42,187 bases of DNA from an uncultured bacterium (GTDB lineage Bacteria > JAAXHH01), in assembly GCA_913051705.1 (NCBI GenBank), contig CAJXCW010000013.1, positions 1 to 42,187 on the forward strand. Direction: 5' to 3'. The position numbers and the translations under genes were made by a program. A model generated the notes under the pieces. It was not told the DNA's origin and did no database searches. It saw only the letters and a list, made by a program, of their open reading frames with translations. Positions 7,239 through 16,699 of this stretch are shown piece by piece. Position 1 is the first letter of the stretch. Every line of letters starts with the position of its first letter.

Positions 7239-7891
7239 GCTTTATCCTGTCGCGCATTATGGACCGCCTCGACATATTTCCGGGCCGTATCGCGGATGAC
7301 CTGCCAGGCACCCCTGGCCACAGCCTGTTTATCTATCAGATTACTGCCGACAGCGATAGCACTGGCACCTGCTCGAATAAAGTCACCTGCATTCTCCAGA
7401 TTTACCCCACCCGTGGGGATCAGGTCGATCTGGGGTAACGGTCCTTTGACATCGCGGAAATATCGGGGGCCCATCGTCGTCGCTGGAAAGACTTTGACGA
7501 GATCGGCCCCACATTCCCAGGCGGTTAGTATTTCTGTAGGCGTCAGAGCGCCGGGAATTACAATTTTGTTGTAGCGTCGACAGAGTTCGATCACCGCCGG
7601 ATTCAGCGTCGGAGCTACCAGGTATTCGGCACCGGCCAGAATGGCGACTCTTGCCGTTTCGGTATCCAATATCGTACCGGCGCCGATAAGAACCGATGTC
7701 TTGAACTTTGCGACACACGTCTTGATTACATCCAGTGCCCCCGGTGTGGTCATCGTAATCTCAATGGCTCGTATTCCGCCTTCACTGATCGCCTGAACGA
7801 CCTGGACCAGTTCATCGGACCGGTCTGATCTAATTACGGCGACCACACCGCTGTCTTTTAGCGTTTGTAACTGTTCGTTTTTAGATGGCAT
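7235..7891 (-). CDS. eda: KDPG / 4-hydroxy-2-oxoglutarate aldolase
   Basis: Class I aldolase that cleaves 2-keto-3-deoxy-6-phosphogluconate to pyruvate and glyceraldehyde-3-phosphate, the last step of the Entner-Doudoroff and hexuronate routes. Length 218 aa is typical. Visible motifs: IRAIEITMTTPGAL with the catalytic Glu, IGAGTIL, the Schiff-base Lys in DLVKVFPATTMGP, and the phosphate-binding IPTGGVNLEN. It sits between a PfkB-like gene (21 bp upstream) and galU (4-bp overlap), the usual kdgK-eda arrangement. Confidence 0.93.
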   Translation of the reverse strand: MPSKNEQLQTLKDSGVVAVIRSDRSDELVQVVQAISEGGIRAIEITMTTPGALDVIKTCVAKFKTSVLIGAGTILDTETARVAILAGAEYLVAPTLNPAVIELCRRYNKIVIPGALTPTEILTAWECGADLVKVFPATTMGPRYFRDVKGPLPQIDLIPTGGVNLENAGDFIRAGASAIAVGSNLIDKQAVARGAWQVIRDTARKYVEAVHNARQDKA

Positions 7892-7912
7892 GTCTGGGCA
7901 TCCTCGACCATT

Positions 7913-8923
7913 TTATCGTTGTAATTTGGTACCTTCCCCTTCTATTTGCGATTGCAGATCCTGCTTTGTTAGCCAGCTTATATGACCAGGTATGGAATGG
8001 GCAAGCGCTGCGGCTGCGTTACCATATTTGAGTGCGATTTCAAGGGTGCCCGTCAGTTTGCCGTATAAAAACCCTGCGGTGAACGCGCTGAGTGTACCCC
8101 CTGCATCAATAACCTCCATTCTGTAAATCCGGTCTTCATACAAGGTATCGGCAATGGCTATCCCTTGCCAGTTTCCGGCTCGCGGCGTCGAAAGACGATT
8201 TTCTACGACAGCCACCACATCGGCAGCAATCCGGTGTTTAATATCATAGGCCACTTCATTTAATGTTCCGCTGATGCCCCATAATGTTTCGAGCGCCCGA
8301 ACCGTGATCACAACTAAATCTGCCTCTTCTATCAGACGGACAATCAAGGAGGTCATTTGGCCATGGAACGGATGACCTTCAGGAACATCAAGGCAAACAC
8401 TGGTGATGCATCCTGAAGAGATTGGGTCGATATATTTGTTTTCAAGCCAGGGCCTATAAGCAGGATCGGCGGCCATTGATGTGGCGTCAATATGATATAC
8501 ACGGGTTTGGGTCAGCAAAGACCAGTTTACCTGCTCAGGATGAGTAGAACGAAAGGCGGAATGATCCAGGTCATACAGGAATTGCGGTAACCGGGGCGCA
8601 CTGCCTGGTTCGACATAACAGAGGCCTGTACGTCCCTCCGGCACCCGGTAAACATAACGGGTATCTACGCCGTGTTCCTGGACCTTGTTGATCACTTTCT
8701 TCCCCAACGGGGTGTCGGCTACCGCCGATAACCAGGCGGTCTGCAATCCCAGACGTTGAACACCGACAGCAACCTCCAGTGCCGCTCCGGTGACATGGAC
8801 ATCAAGAACATTAGATTGCTCCAGGCGTTCATACCGTGCCGGCGATAATCGAAGTAATCCTTCACCACATGTGACGACATCGTATGCTATATCTGTTGTC
8901 ATGGACTTTCTTATCGACTCCAA
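7913..8923 (-). CDS. PfkB-family carbohydrate kinase-like protein (KDG-kinase type) lacking the usual catalytic Asp
   Basis: 336-aa ribokinase-fold protein. The N-terminal half shows AALEVAVGVQRLGLQTAWLS and the DTPLGKKVINKVQEHGVDT segment common to 2-keto-3-deoxygluconate kinases; the C-terminus ALAHSIPGHISWLT is also typical of that clade. The C-terminal PfkB signature, normally DTxGAGDxF, reads DAGGTLSAF here: the GAGD anion hole and catalytic Asp are replaced by GTLS. The surrounding residues (FTAGFLYG) are intact, so the reading frame is not in doubt. It lies immediately upstream of the aldolase gene, which fits kdgK, but activity is doubtful. It could be a pseudokinase or use a different base. 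Confidence 0.85.
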   Translation of the reverse strand: MESIRKSMTTDIAYDVVTCGEGLLRLSPARYERLEQSNVLDVHVTGAALEVAVGVQRLGLQTAWLSAVADTPLGKKVINKVQEHGVDTRYVYRVPEGRTGLCYVEPGSAPRLPQFLYDLDHSAFRSTHPEQVNWSLLTQTRVYHIDATSMAADPAYRPWLENKYIDPISSGCITSVCLDVPEGHPFHGQMTSLIVRLIEEADLVVITVRALETLWGISGTLNEVAYDIKHRIAADVVAVVENRLSTPRAGNWQGIAIADTLYEDRIYRMEVIDAGGTLSAFTAGFLYGKLTGTLEIALKYGNAAAALAHSIPGHISWLTKQDLQSQIEGEGTKLQR

Positions 8924-8945
8924 GGCCGGTCAAACAGGCTTCGTT

Positions 8946-9707
8946 TCATCGTGCCATCCGTTCAGCTGTCATCGTCAATTGGTTCAATTCATTCGTATCA
9001 AATTTGCCGTCCGACATGGCTTTCATAAACATTTGCATCAGTTGATTCGCATCACTGATTGAAGCCCGACCACGGGCCATGGCTTTGGCCAGATTACGCA
9101 CGGCCTGTCGCGCCCGCCCCTCATCGTAGTTGGGCGGCAGCATACTCATCATCTGGGCTGACATGCCTGAAGCCCGGGCTCGATTGAGTATACTCATTGT
9201 CTCTCTCGCGTTCATACCGCCCCGGGCGTACGCTCTTTGCAGGTCTCCCATCAAATCTTCAATCTGTTGTTGCAATATCGCTGGTTGTGGATCTACAGGC
9301 ATATTATCGATCGGTTCCAGGAATTTATCCATCACCGCATCGGCGATACCTGACTGTTCCGCCATATTGAACATCTGATCGAATTCCTGGTTATCGATTT
9401 TTCCATCCTCTTTGGCGTCCATATAAAATTGGCCTATATCGTAAAGATCTCCAACTCCGGCCTCGCCTTTTTTCATAGCGTCCACAGCCGCATCCGTAAA
9501 TAGTTTTGCTATTTTGATATCCTCTTCCCAACCTTCAGCGACCACTATTTCCGATTCCGCCTGCATAAATGGGATATTTTCTTGTGCCCATCGATCGATA
9601 GAGTTCCAGGTGCGATTCAGGTCAACGAAGGCCAGGATACCGCTGGCTACGGCCAGACCCATAAACAGAAGGAAGAGAAAAAGAAAGCCCCGAATTTTGC
9701 CCACCAT
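8946..9707 (-). CDS. Membrane-anchored protein with internal repeats and an EF-hand-like loop
   Basis: 253 aa; not a family I can name. One N-terminal transmembrane segment (FLFLFLLFMGLAVASGIL, about residues 8-26) anchors an otherwise soluble chain. Residues 97-108 (DAKEDGKIDNQE) fit a canonical 12-residue EF-hand calcium loop. A second copy near the C-terminus (MSDGKFDTNEL) lacks the first acidic ligand. The two regions align without gaps over about 44 residues (VDAMKKGEAGVGD... with AKAMARGRASISD...), and a third degenerate unit lies between them. The ATG at 9707 is preceded by GGAGGA. It is 22 bp upstream of the PfkB-like gene on the same strand. Calcium binding is an inference from the loop pattern. 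Confidence 0.8.
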   Translation of the reverse strand: MVGKIRGFLFLFLLFMGLAVASGILAFVDLNRTWNSIDRWAQENIPFMQAESEIVVAEGWEEDIKIAKLFTDAAVDAMKKGEAGVGDLYDIGQFYMDAKEDGKIDNQEFDQMFNMAEQSGIADAVMDKFLEPIDNMPVDPQPAILQQQIEDLMGDLQRAYARGGMNARETMSILNRARASGMSAQMMSMLPPNYDEGRARQAVRNLAKAMARGRASISDANQLMQMFMKAMSDGKFDTNELNQLTMTAERMAR

Positions 9708-9797
9708 ATGTGTCCTCCACGTCTTAAGGATTCATGCAAAAATAACTTACCGGTATCTCGTTTCCGAAATATCAGGCCACTTATATTTACACGAACC

Positions 9798-10628
9798 CTA
9801 AGGCTTGGTTCCCGGTTGGTTCTCCGATGCTGTATGTTTTGCCATAAAGGATGCCGGATCCTGATCAAGCTCTAAAGATTGGAGAAATTGAAGCGCTTTG
9901 AGCTCTCGAGCGTCGTCCATATGATACAGGAAAAAAGCCCGGATCATGCGGTGAATTTCCTGGCGAGATAACTTGGACGACCTGAGCCGGGCCAAGTTAT
10001 CTAATGGAAGTTTTTGAATGCGGTCCAACAGTTTTATCGTTCCAAGAGAGATTTCAAAAGCGCTGATGTCCTGTGCCTGACACTGGGGACACAAGGCCCC
10101 TCCCAGAGCCGGACTGAAACGAACAGGTGTTTCTTTCAGAGCGTGGACGCATCCAATGCAGTTGGAAAATTGCGGCGCATATCCGAACGTGGTCGCAAAT
10201 TGAAGTTGGAATCGCCAGAATACGACCTCACCGGCTACCTCAGGCAGATGATTCAAAGCATTTAGCGTCTGGATAATCAGATTAAAGAGTTCTTCACTTG
10301 GTTCTTCGCCGATGACCAGACGATTGATTAATTCCGCTACAGCGCTGGCATACGCCATTTTGGTCAGATTTTCACCCAGATACCGAAAAGTAGAGAGAAC
10401 TTCTGCCTTGCTGAGGGTTTGTAGTTCCCTGTGCTCTTTACGGCGAAAAGTTACCGAAATCAAGGTGAAGGGTTGAAAAGCGGACGCCATCTTGCTTTTC
10501 GGCTTCCGAGCGCCGCGTGCAACCACTTTCAACTTGCCGAAGTCGCGTGTGTACAGGGTAACAAGGAGACTGGAATCCCCCAGAACATTACGATATAAGA
10601 CAATAGCGTCTGTGGTCTGGATAGCCAT
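9798..10628 (-). CDS. recO: DNA repair protein RecO
   Basis: Recombination mediator that works with RecR (and RecF) to load RecA on SSB-coated DNA. 276 aa, normal length. The N-terminal OB fold begins TTDAIVLYRNVLGDSSLLVT, with the LKVVARGARKPKSK segment typical of the family. The C-terminal part carries a four-Cys zinc module (CIGC ... CPQC). It is encoded 24 bp downstream of the FtsB-like gene on the same strand. Confidence 0.94.
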   Translation of the reverse strand: MAIQTTDAIVLYRNVLGDSSLLVTLYTRDFGKLKVVARGARKPKSKMASAFQPFTLISVTFRRKEHRELQTLSKAEVLSTFRYLGENLTKMAYASAVAELINRLVIGEEPSEELFNLIIQTLNALNHLPEVAGEVVFWRFQLQFATTFGYAPQFSNCIGCVHALKETPVRFSPALGGALCPQCQAQDISAFEISLGTIKLLDRIQKLPLDNLARLRSSKLSRQEIHRMIRAFFLYHMDDARELKALQFLQSLELDQDPASFMAKHTASENQPGTKP

Positions 10629-10652
10629 AAGATTTCTGCGCCTACAATTTTT

Positions 10653-11054
10653 TTAGGGTTCGGAGGTTCCCGTGGAGTCTTCCTCGGATGAAAAACGATA
10701 GATCAATTCATCCTCACGGGTCATGCCGTGTTTCTCTCTCGCGAGTCGCTCCATTTCGAAACGAAATCGGGCATCTCCCCCGGGGGTTTCCTTCAGCAAT
10801 TCAAAATCACTGGTTAAATCAAACTTGCGCGCTTCCAGACGACTGATTTCGTCCTCCAGTTGAGATTTCCCCTGCTTGAGTTGCCACATATTATACCAGC
10901 CATAGTTTCCGCCGATGTAGAGGTAGGAAAGGACAAGGACCATGGTCGTCAATAAGATCAAACGTACAGTACTCCGACCGGATCTGGTCCGTTTCCGACG
11001 TCTGGGCGTGGTCACCTGGTCGGCGGAATATTTAAAATTGATGTGGCCTGCCAT
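10653..11054 (-). CDS. FtsB/DivIC-family septum formation protein
   Basis: 133-aa bitopic membrane protein: a basic cytoplasmic N-terminus (PRRRKRTRSGRS), one transmembrane helix (LILLTTMVLVLSYLYIGG) and a coiled coil (LKQGKSQLEDEISRLEAR) followed by the ERLAREKHGMTREDELIYR segment characteristic of FtsB/DivIC. In other bacteria this family bridges FtsL and FtsQ/DivIB in the divisome. The order eno then ftsB is widely conserved and is seen here with a 16-bp gap. GGAGGG precedes the ATG. Confidence 0.9.
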   Translation of the reverse strand: MAGHINFKYSADQVTTPRRRKRTRSGRSTVRLILLTTMVLVLSYLYIGGNYGWYNMWQLKQGKSQLEDEISRLEARKFDLTSDFELLKETPGGDARFRFEMERLAREKHGMTREDELIYRFSSEEDSTGTSEP

Positions 11055-11070
11055 AATAGTCCCTCCGGAG

Positions 11071-12405
<1,335 letters not shown>

Positions 12406-12461
12406 TCAAGTCACTGCTTACAGAAGCAGACGGAATCACTTTCCACCCTTCCATCCCGCTT

Positions 12462-13481
12462 TTACGGTTCTTCCTGTATGGCCTTCCGTTCCCTGTTTGC
12501 TTGGGCCAGTTGGATCAGCAGTTCTTCCAGACGCCCCGAATAGGTTTCCGGGGTCAGTGTGTCTTTTTCCCGTCTTAAGGTGTTGATCTGTTCCTGAAGC
12601 GTTTCTATTTTTTTACGAAGCGCAATGGCTTCACCTGTCCCCTCAGATTGGACAGCGATCGGCGCCTGTCGTCCGAAACGAATTCTTCGGGCGAGTGCTC
12701 CGTCCGGGGCCTTGTCCCCGGGTTCCCGGCTGCCTGATTGATCTCCATTGTCATCAAGGAGCGGATGCTCTGTTGCCAGTCGACCCTGCTCCTCATACCA
12801 CTCGGCCGTTTTAAGGCGGGTGTAGTTAAACGTCTCCAGGAGCGAGACCTGACCATCTTTGTCAAGATCACTATTGACCATAGACAGTGCGGCCATAAAG
12901 TGGGCTGAAAAAACAGTGGCCAGGCGTTCGCCCCCACTTTTTGTCGCCGTGATAATAGCCCGGTTGGGGCCACTGAGAGCGTTTATATATGGTGCACTTG
13001 AACTGGCGCCATTGACGATCACCAGGTACCTTGATTTCACTTTATCCAGAAGTGTATTGAGAGCGGAAGCTGATAGGTCCGGTCCTGATATGTTCAGCTT
13101 GGCACCGCGTCCTGTGGCGCTTCCATGGCCGATAAGGATGATAAAGAGATCATCCTCAGATTGCATGCGTTGACCGAGCAGGTCGAAGGTGTTTTGTATT
13201 TCCTCAAGTGTAGATTTTCGAGCAGGAATGGCCGGATCCATATCAGGGTTCTCGACCAGTAAAAAAAGCTGATTTTCAGTAAATTTATGTTCTTCTTTCA
13301 AAACCTCGTATATGCCGCTTGACCATTGCCAATTTTGATCAACATACTGTGGCTCACCACCAATACCGGCAATGATTACGGCATACTGGACGCCGGTTGA
13401 AGACTGTAACGGTTGAACTGCCCCCACCGGTGCATTAGACCCCAGCATGATGAAACAGATCATATATAGACGGTGAATCAT
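12462..13481 (-). CDS. Secreted caspase-like (clan CD) protein without the catalytic Cys
   Basis: 339 aa from the chosen start. A signal peptide (MIHRLYMICFIMLGSNAPVGA) is followed by a caspase/C13-like fold: core strand VQYAVIIAGIGG, the His-bearing strand LFIILIGHGS (His119), then RYLVIVNGASSSAP where clan CD enzymes place their nucleophilic Cys. No Cys is present in that motif, so it is probably not a protease. An EF-hand-like loop DLDKDGQVSLLE occurs near residue 209, and the C-terminus is a coiled coil. The ORF track starts at 13562, but those codons lie inside an intergenic inverted repeat; AGGA precedes the ATG at 13481. It follows the VWA gene on the same strand. Confidence 0.8.
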   Translation of the reverse strand: MIHRLYMICFIMLGSNAPVGAVQPLQSSTGVQYAVIIAGIGGEPQYVDQNWQWSSGIYEVLKEEHKFTENQLFLLVENPDMDPAIPARKSTLEEIQNTFDLLGQRMQSEDDLFIILIGHGSATGRGAKLNISGPDLSASALNTLLDKVKSRYLVIVNGASSSAPYINALSGPNRAIITATKSGGERLATVFSAHFMAALSMVNSDLDKDGQVSLLETFNYTRLKTAEWYEEQGRLATEHPLLDDNGDQSGSREPGDKAPDGALARRIRFGRQAPIAVQSEGTGEAIALRKKIETLQEQINTLRREKDTLTPETYSGRLEELLIQLAQANRERKAIQEEP

Positions 13482-13498
13482 AGGCATTCCTAGTGACT

Positions 13499-13557
13499 GA
13501 TCGGTGATTGGCGATTGGTGATTGAAAAACAAATCAGTCAATCGCCAATCACCGATC
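13499..13557. repeat. Intergenic hairpin, GATTGG word family
   Basis: Arm GATCGGTGATTGGCGATTG (13499-13517) and its exact 19-nt reverse complement (13539-13557) flank a 21-nt loop between the VWA and caspase-like genes. Each arm is two to three copies of an 8-nt GTGATTGG/GCGATTGG word. On the minus strand it falls between the two CDSs and may act as a partial terminator or mRNA stabiliser. Related ATTG-word elements occur at 29739, 34328 and 40757. Confidence 0.85.
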
Positions 13558-13572
13558 GCCAATTTCTATCTG

Positions 13573-15864
13573 TCACGACAGGCCTTTACGACGTCGCAGA
13601 AACCATTCTACACCCAGGAAAAGAAAAATAGCTGAAAAGAGCGGGGTCGTATCTCTGAGATCACGCTCGCGGGTCATGGATGTCGTCTGCTTAACAGGTG
13701 GTATCCGATTTGTAATCGTTTGTATATCTTTAAGTGGTACGTAAACGCCCCCGGTGGACTCTGAAAGCCGTTTCAGGACATCGGCATGAAGGGTGGCATC
13801 CGTAAATTCAGCGACCGAAGCGGCCACGCTGAATCCGGTCTGATCGCGGAAGGTGATAGACGCCGGAGACCGGACCGACACCTCAACCTGGTGAATACCG
13901 CCGATTTTCGGTTGATACTCTGCTCGATAGACGCCGTTATCACCGAATGCCCAGTCCAATTGTACCGCTTCCGACTGGCCTGTAGGGCCGGTTATCTGGG
14001 CCCAGACGCTGGCCTCGTTAGCCAGTTCATAGGTGTTGTCAAAGACATGGCTTGTAATGGTGACCGCTTCATGTTCGGCATAAGACTCTTTATCCAGTGC
14101 TACGGTCACCTGGCCCGGTGAGGACAGGGCCAGCCAGCGGGCAATTTGTTGCCAGAAGCGCTCATGAGACTGATCGACCGACTCCATAAGCATTTGCCAT
14201 CGCCAGGAACTGAAAGCAGTAAACGCCATTGAGCGCCCCTTGCCATATCGTTGAATCGCCAGAATGACATTTGAGCCTTCAAGCAGGTCCGCCGCCGGAT
14301 CAATAGCCAGCACGGTAGCGCCCGGTTTGGTTAGCCCGACACGATTATAACCGGTCAGTTCCGGCATCTGATCCCATTGAGCAAGATTTTTATTCTGATC
14401 GGCGTCCAGGCGCATCAGGGCATGATTACGGCCATCCGGTGTAAGCCCCAAGCGAAACGAATGATCTACAATCCCCATGCCCCACGCATCCCCGCCGCCG
14501 GCACGTAAGCGAACCGGCAATACATCTGCAAGCGGAGTGTCCGCATAACCGCCTTCCTGAAAGCCTTGATCTCCGCCCAGCATAAGGAGTCCACCTCCAC
14601 GGATACTCACAAACTCTTCGGTCATGCTCAGTTGCTCGGGGGTAAACCAGGACGCCTCAATATCTCCCAGAATAATGGCGTCATAGGTAAATAACTCTTC
14701 TTTTTTGACCGGGTATCCGCTTCTTAGTTCTTCCGCTCCCTGAATACCCTGTCTATAGAGACGACCATCTGGAGAAATCCTGACCATAGATACCAGTTGA
14801 ACCTGCGTATCATCTTCCAGGGCACGCCGAATGAATTTGAATTCTTTCCGGGGATACCCTTCCACATAGAGGATACGTGCGGTTTTCGATCGGTTATCGA
14901 CCAGAAATCGTCGCTGGTTATTTTCTTCGATCATTTCCGTCGCCACGGTTTCTATTTCTGCGGTATACTCAAAAATCCCTGGCGAATCGGGGGATAAAGA
15001 CAGCTTGATACGCTGGGTATCCCCATCCTGCCCAAGACGCACCTGCTCGGTGCGAATAATACGGGTCCCTTCTTTAATTTTCAGATTGACCGTCCGCCCT
15101 GCGTATCCAAAACTACGAATGGTGACGAAAAGATCCGTCACCGAACCCGTAGTCACCGTTTTCGACGTGGCCACTTTCAGAACTTCAATATCCCGGGTGA
15201 CCTGCTCTTCCCCTACGCCGACCGTATAAACAGGAATTTTTTGAGATTTCAAATAGGCGGTGACATTCGCCAATTCGTCAGATCCCCAATTGGCATTGTC
15301 CGCCCCATCTGAAACCAACACAATACCGGCTAACGGCATATCTCTGAACTCACCCGCCACCTGATTAAGCGCGTTAGCTATATCCGTTGCATTGCCTTCA
15401 GCATCGAGCGTTGAAATGTCCGCAATACGTTCTATCTCTTCTGCAAAATGAAAAGTTCGTACTTTAAACCGATCCCCGAAGGCTTTCAGGATAGAATGAT
15501 CCTGGAACTGCTTCTTCACCTCATCTATGCGGGATGCGCCTTCTGAACTGCCCTGGATGCGCATACTTTTTGAATCATCAAACAATACCAGTAAAAATCC
15601 TTGTTGCGGGGTCACCTCCGAAGTGACGGCGACGGGCTCAAGCAGACAGAAGATGATCAGCAGAATCGGCAGAATTTTCAATCCGATAAATAAGCTTCGC
15701 ATCTTTGTGGAAACAGGGGCGGTCGTTCGTTGATAGAATAAAACAATCAGGCAGACCACTACGACTGCAAGCCCGAGAAAGATCCAGAGGGAGAAGGGCG
15801 TTTTGAATATCAGATGGTCTGTTTCACTGAATAGGCCGAGCATACGGAGGATAGAATCAGGCAT
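13573..15864 (-). CDS. Large VWA-domain membrane protein with a glutamine-amidotransferase-like region
   Basis: 763 aa from the ATG at 15864. Two N-terminal transmembrane helices (LWIFLGLAVVVVCLIVLFY; LKILPILLIIFCLLE) precede a von Willebrand A domain with the MIDAS-like DDSKSM and DGADNANWG. A middle region with GGGLLMLGGDQGFQEGGYAD resembles class I glutamine-amidotransferase-like domains of the same architecture elsewhere. A beta-rich segment follows, then a C-terminal helix (FSAIFLFLGVEWFLRRRKG). The ORF track begins at a TTG at 15933 with no ribosome site; I prefer the later ATG. These proteins usually sit near MoxR/DUF58 genes; none is visible here. Function is unknown, probably cell-envelope. 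Confidence 0.82.
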   Translation of the reverse strand: MPDSILRMLGLFSETDHLIFKTPFSLWIFLGLAVVVVCLIVLFYQRTTAPVSTKMRSLFIGLKILPILLIIFCLLEPVAVTSEVTPQQGFLLVLFDDSKSMRIQGSSEGASRIDEVKKQFQDHSILKAFGDRFKVRTFHFAEEIERIADISTLDAEGNATDIANALNQVAGEFRDMPLAGIVLVSDGADNANWGSDELANVTAYLKSQKIPVYTVGVGEEQVTRDIEVLKVATSKTVTTGSVTDLFVTIRSFGYAGRTVNLKIKEGTRIIRTEQVRLGQDGDTQRIKLSLSPDSPGIFEYTAEIETVATEMIEENNQRRFLVDNRSKTARILYVEGYPRKEFKFIRRALEDDTQVQLVSMVRISPDGRLYRQGIQGAEELRSGYPVKKEELFTYDAIILGDIEASWFTPEQLSMTEEFVSIRGGGLLMLGGDQGFQEGGYADTPLADVLPVRLRAGGGDAWGMGIVDHSFRLGLTPDGRNHALMRLDADQNKNLAQWDQMPELTGYNRVGLTKPGATVLAIDPAADLLEGSNVILAIQRYGKGRSMAFTAFSSWRWQMLMESVDQSHERFWQQIARWLALSSPGQVTVALDKESYAEHEAVTITSHVFDNTYELANEASVWAQITGPTGQSEAVQLDWAFGDNGVYRAEYQPKIGGIHQVEVSVRSPASITFRDQTGFSVAASVAEFTDATLHADVLKRLSESTGGVYVPLKDIQTITNRIPPVKQTTSMTRERDLRDTTPLFSAIFLFLGVEWFLRRRKGLS

Positions 15865-16228
15865 AGAGGATCCGATGATGGAATGCGGAAGGTGGATTAT
15901 GTGGTCAACAATGTCCTCACGAGATGTTTTCAAAAAAGATATCTATATAAGTATTGAAACGGATAAATTGAAAAACTGTCAACTTAAAAATAACCCCGGC
16001 TACGATTTCATGTTTCAGGTTGCTACATTTAAAAAGCGGGAACCAAAAAGGATGTAAAAGAGTGTATAATCTATAAAGAGGCTATCCATATGAAGTTGAT
16101 TCTGACCTGTGCTTATTTATCTTGACAATTCATAATAGCTCGGCTAATTTGGCCTCAACTCCTTTATATCCTCTATGATCGTATGACCTTCCGGTATCCT
16201 TTAAACAGGTCGATTCCAAAAGGGAGTA
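15865..16228. other. Divergent intergenic region, no gene found
   Basis: 364 bp between the divergently transcribed VWA gene and the cytochrome gene. It is AT-rich in its middle part. No convincing ORF or RNA was found. It should hold promoters in both directions; one candidate for the plus strand is listed separately. Confidence 0.6.
16122..16150 (+). promoter_or_regulatory. Candidate sigma-70-type promoter for the cytochrome gene
   Basis: A perfect -35 box TTGACA (16122-16127) is followed after 17 bp by TAATTT as a weak -10 box. It lies about 80 bp upstream of the cytochrome start. The match at -10 is only moderate. Confidence 0.35.
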
Positions 16229-16597
16229 ATGATGATCCGCATAGCACAATTGGTTATGATAACCGCCCTGATTTTCATCACCTCTGTCATACAGGCTCAG
16301 AAAGCCCCAAAGAATGTGCAGGTGTTGAAAGATCTGTCTATAAAAGAGATTAGGACCTATATGAAAGCGGTCAGTAGCGGCATTGGTGAGAAGTGTAATT
16401 ATTGTCATGATATGAAGGCATACGACAAGGATGATAAAAAGCCCAAACTGGTAGCCCGTGAATATTTGAAGCTCGTCAATGAGATCAACACACAGGTGGC
16501 GATGATAAATAAGAACGTCATGAAAAAGTCTAAACTGGAGATGGTTACCTGCTATACGTGTCATGCAGGAAGCCTTGAAATCGTGACTGAAGAATAA
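16229..16597 (+). CDS. Small periplasmic dihaem c-type cytochrome (reaction-centre cytochrome-like)
   Basis: 122 aa. A signal peptide (LVMITALIFITSVIQAQ) is followed by NVQVLKDLSIKEIRTYM, the conserved opening of the family related to photosynthetic reaction-centre cytochrome subunits. Two haem-binding CxxCH motifs are present: CNYCH and CYTCH near the C-terminus. Family members in non-phototrophs are short and probably shuttle electrons in the periplasm; no photosynthesis is implied. AGGGAG lies 2 nt before the first ATG and 5 nt before the second (16232), so the second may be the true start. It appears monocistronic and is followed by a strong hairpin. Confidence 0.85.
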   Translation: MMIRIAQLVMITALIFITSVIQAQKAPKNVQVLKDLSIKEIRTYMKAVSSGIGEKCNYCHDMKAYDKDDKKPKLVAREYLKLVNEINTQVAMINKNVMKKSKLEMVTCYTCHAGSLEIVTEE

Positions 16598-16622
16598 AGG
16601 AATTTAACATCGCTAACCTCAT

Positions 16623-16668
16623 ATTTCGGATTGCGGACATCTTTTAGATGTATTCTGCAATCCGAAAT
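16623..16668 (+). terminator. Hairpin after the cytochrome gene (CGGATTGC word type)
   Basis: Arms ATTTCGGATTGCGGA and TCTGCAATCCGAAAT pair over 15 bp with one G-U. The loop also holds a small palindrome (ACATCTTTTAGATGT). The T-tract afterwards is short (TTTATTT), so termination is plausible but not classic. Its AATCCG words recur at 22939-22966. Confidence 0.6.
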
Positions 16669-16699
16669 TTATTTCCGGTCATTTTCCTGATATAGGGCC

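Noticed and set aside
12462-13562. Longer caspase-like ORF starting at 13562
   Set aside because: The extra N-terminal residues are encoded by the intergenic inverted repeat, and the signal peptide begins at 13481 after AGGA.
13573-15933. VWA ORF starting at TTG 15933
   Set aside because: No ribosome site; the ATG at 15864 fits the start of the membrane segment better.
16229-16597. Photosynthesis-related function for the cytochrome
   Set aside because: Only the haem-binding module is shared; no reaction-centre genes are present.
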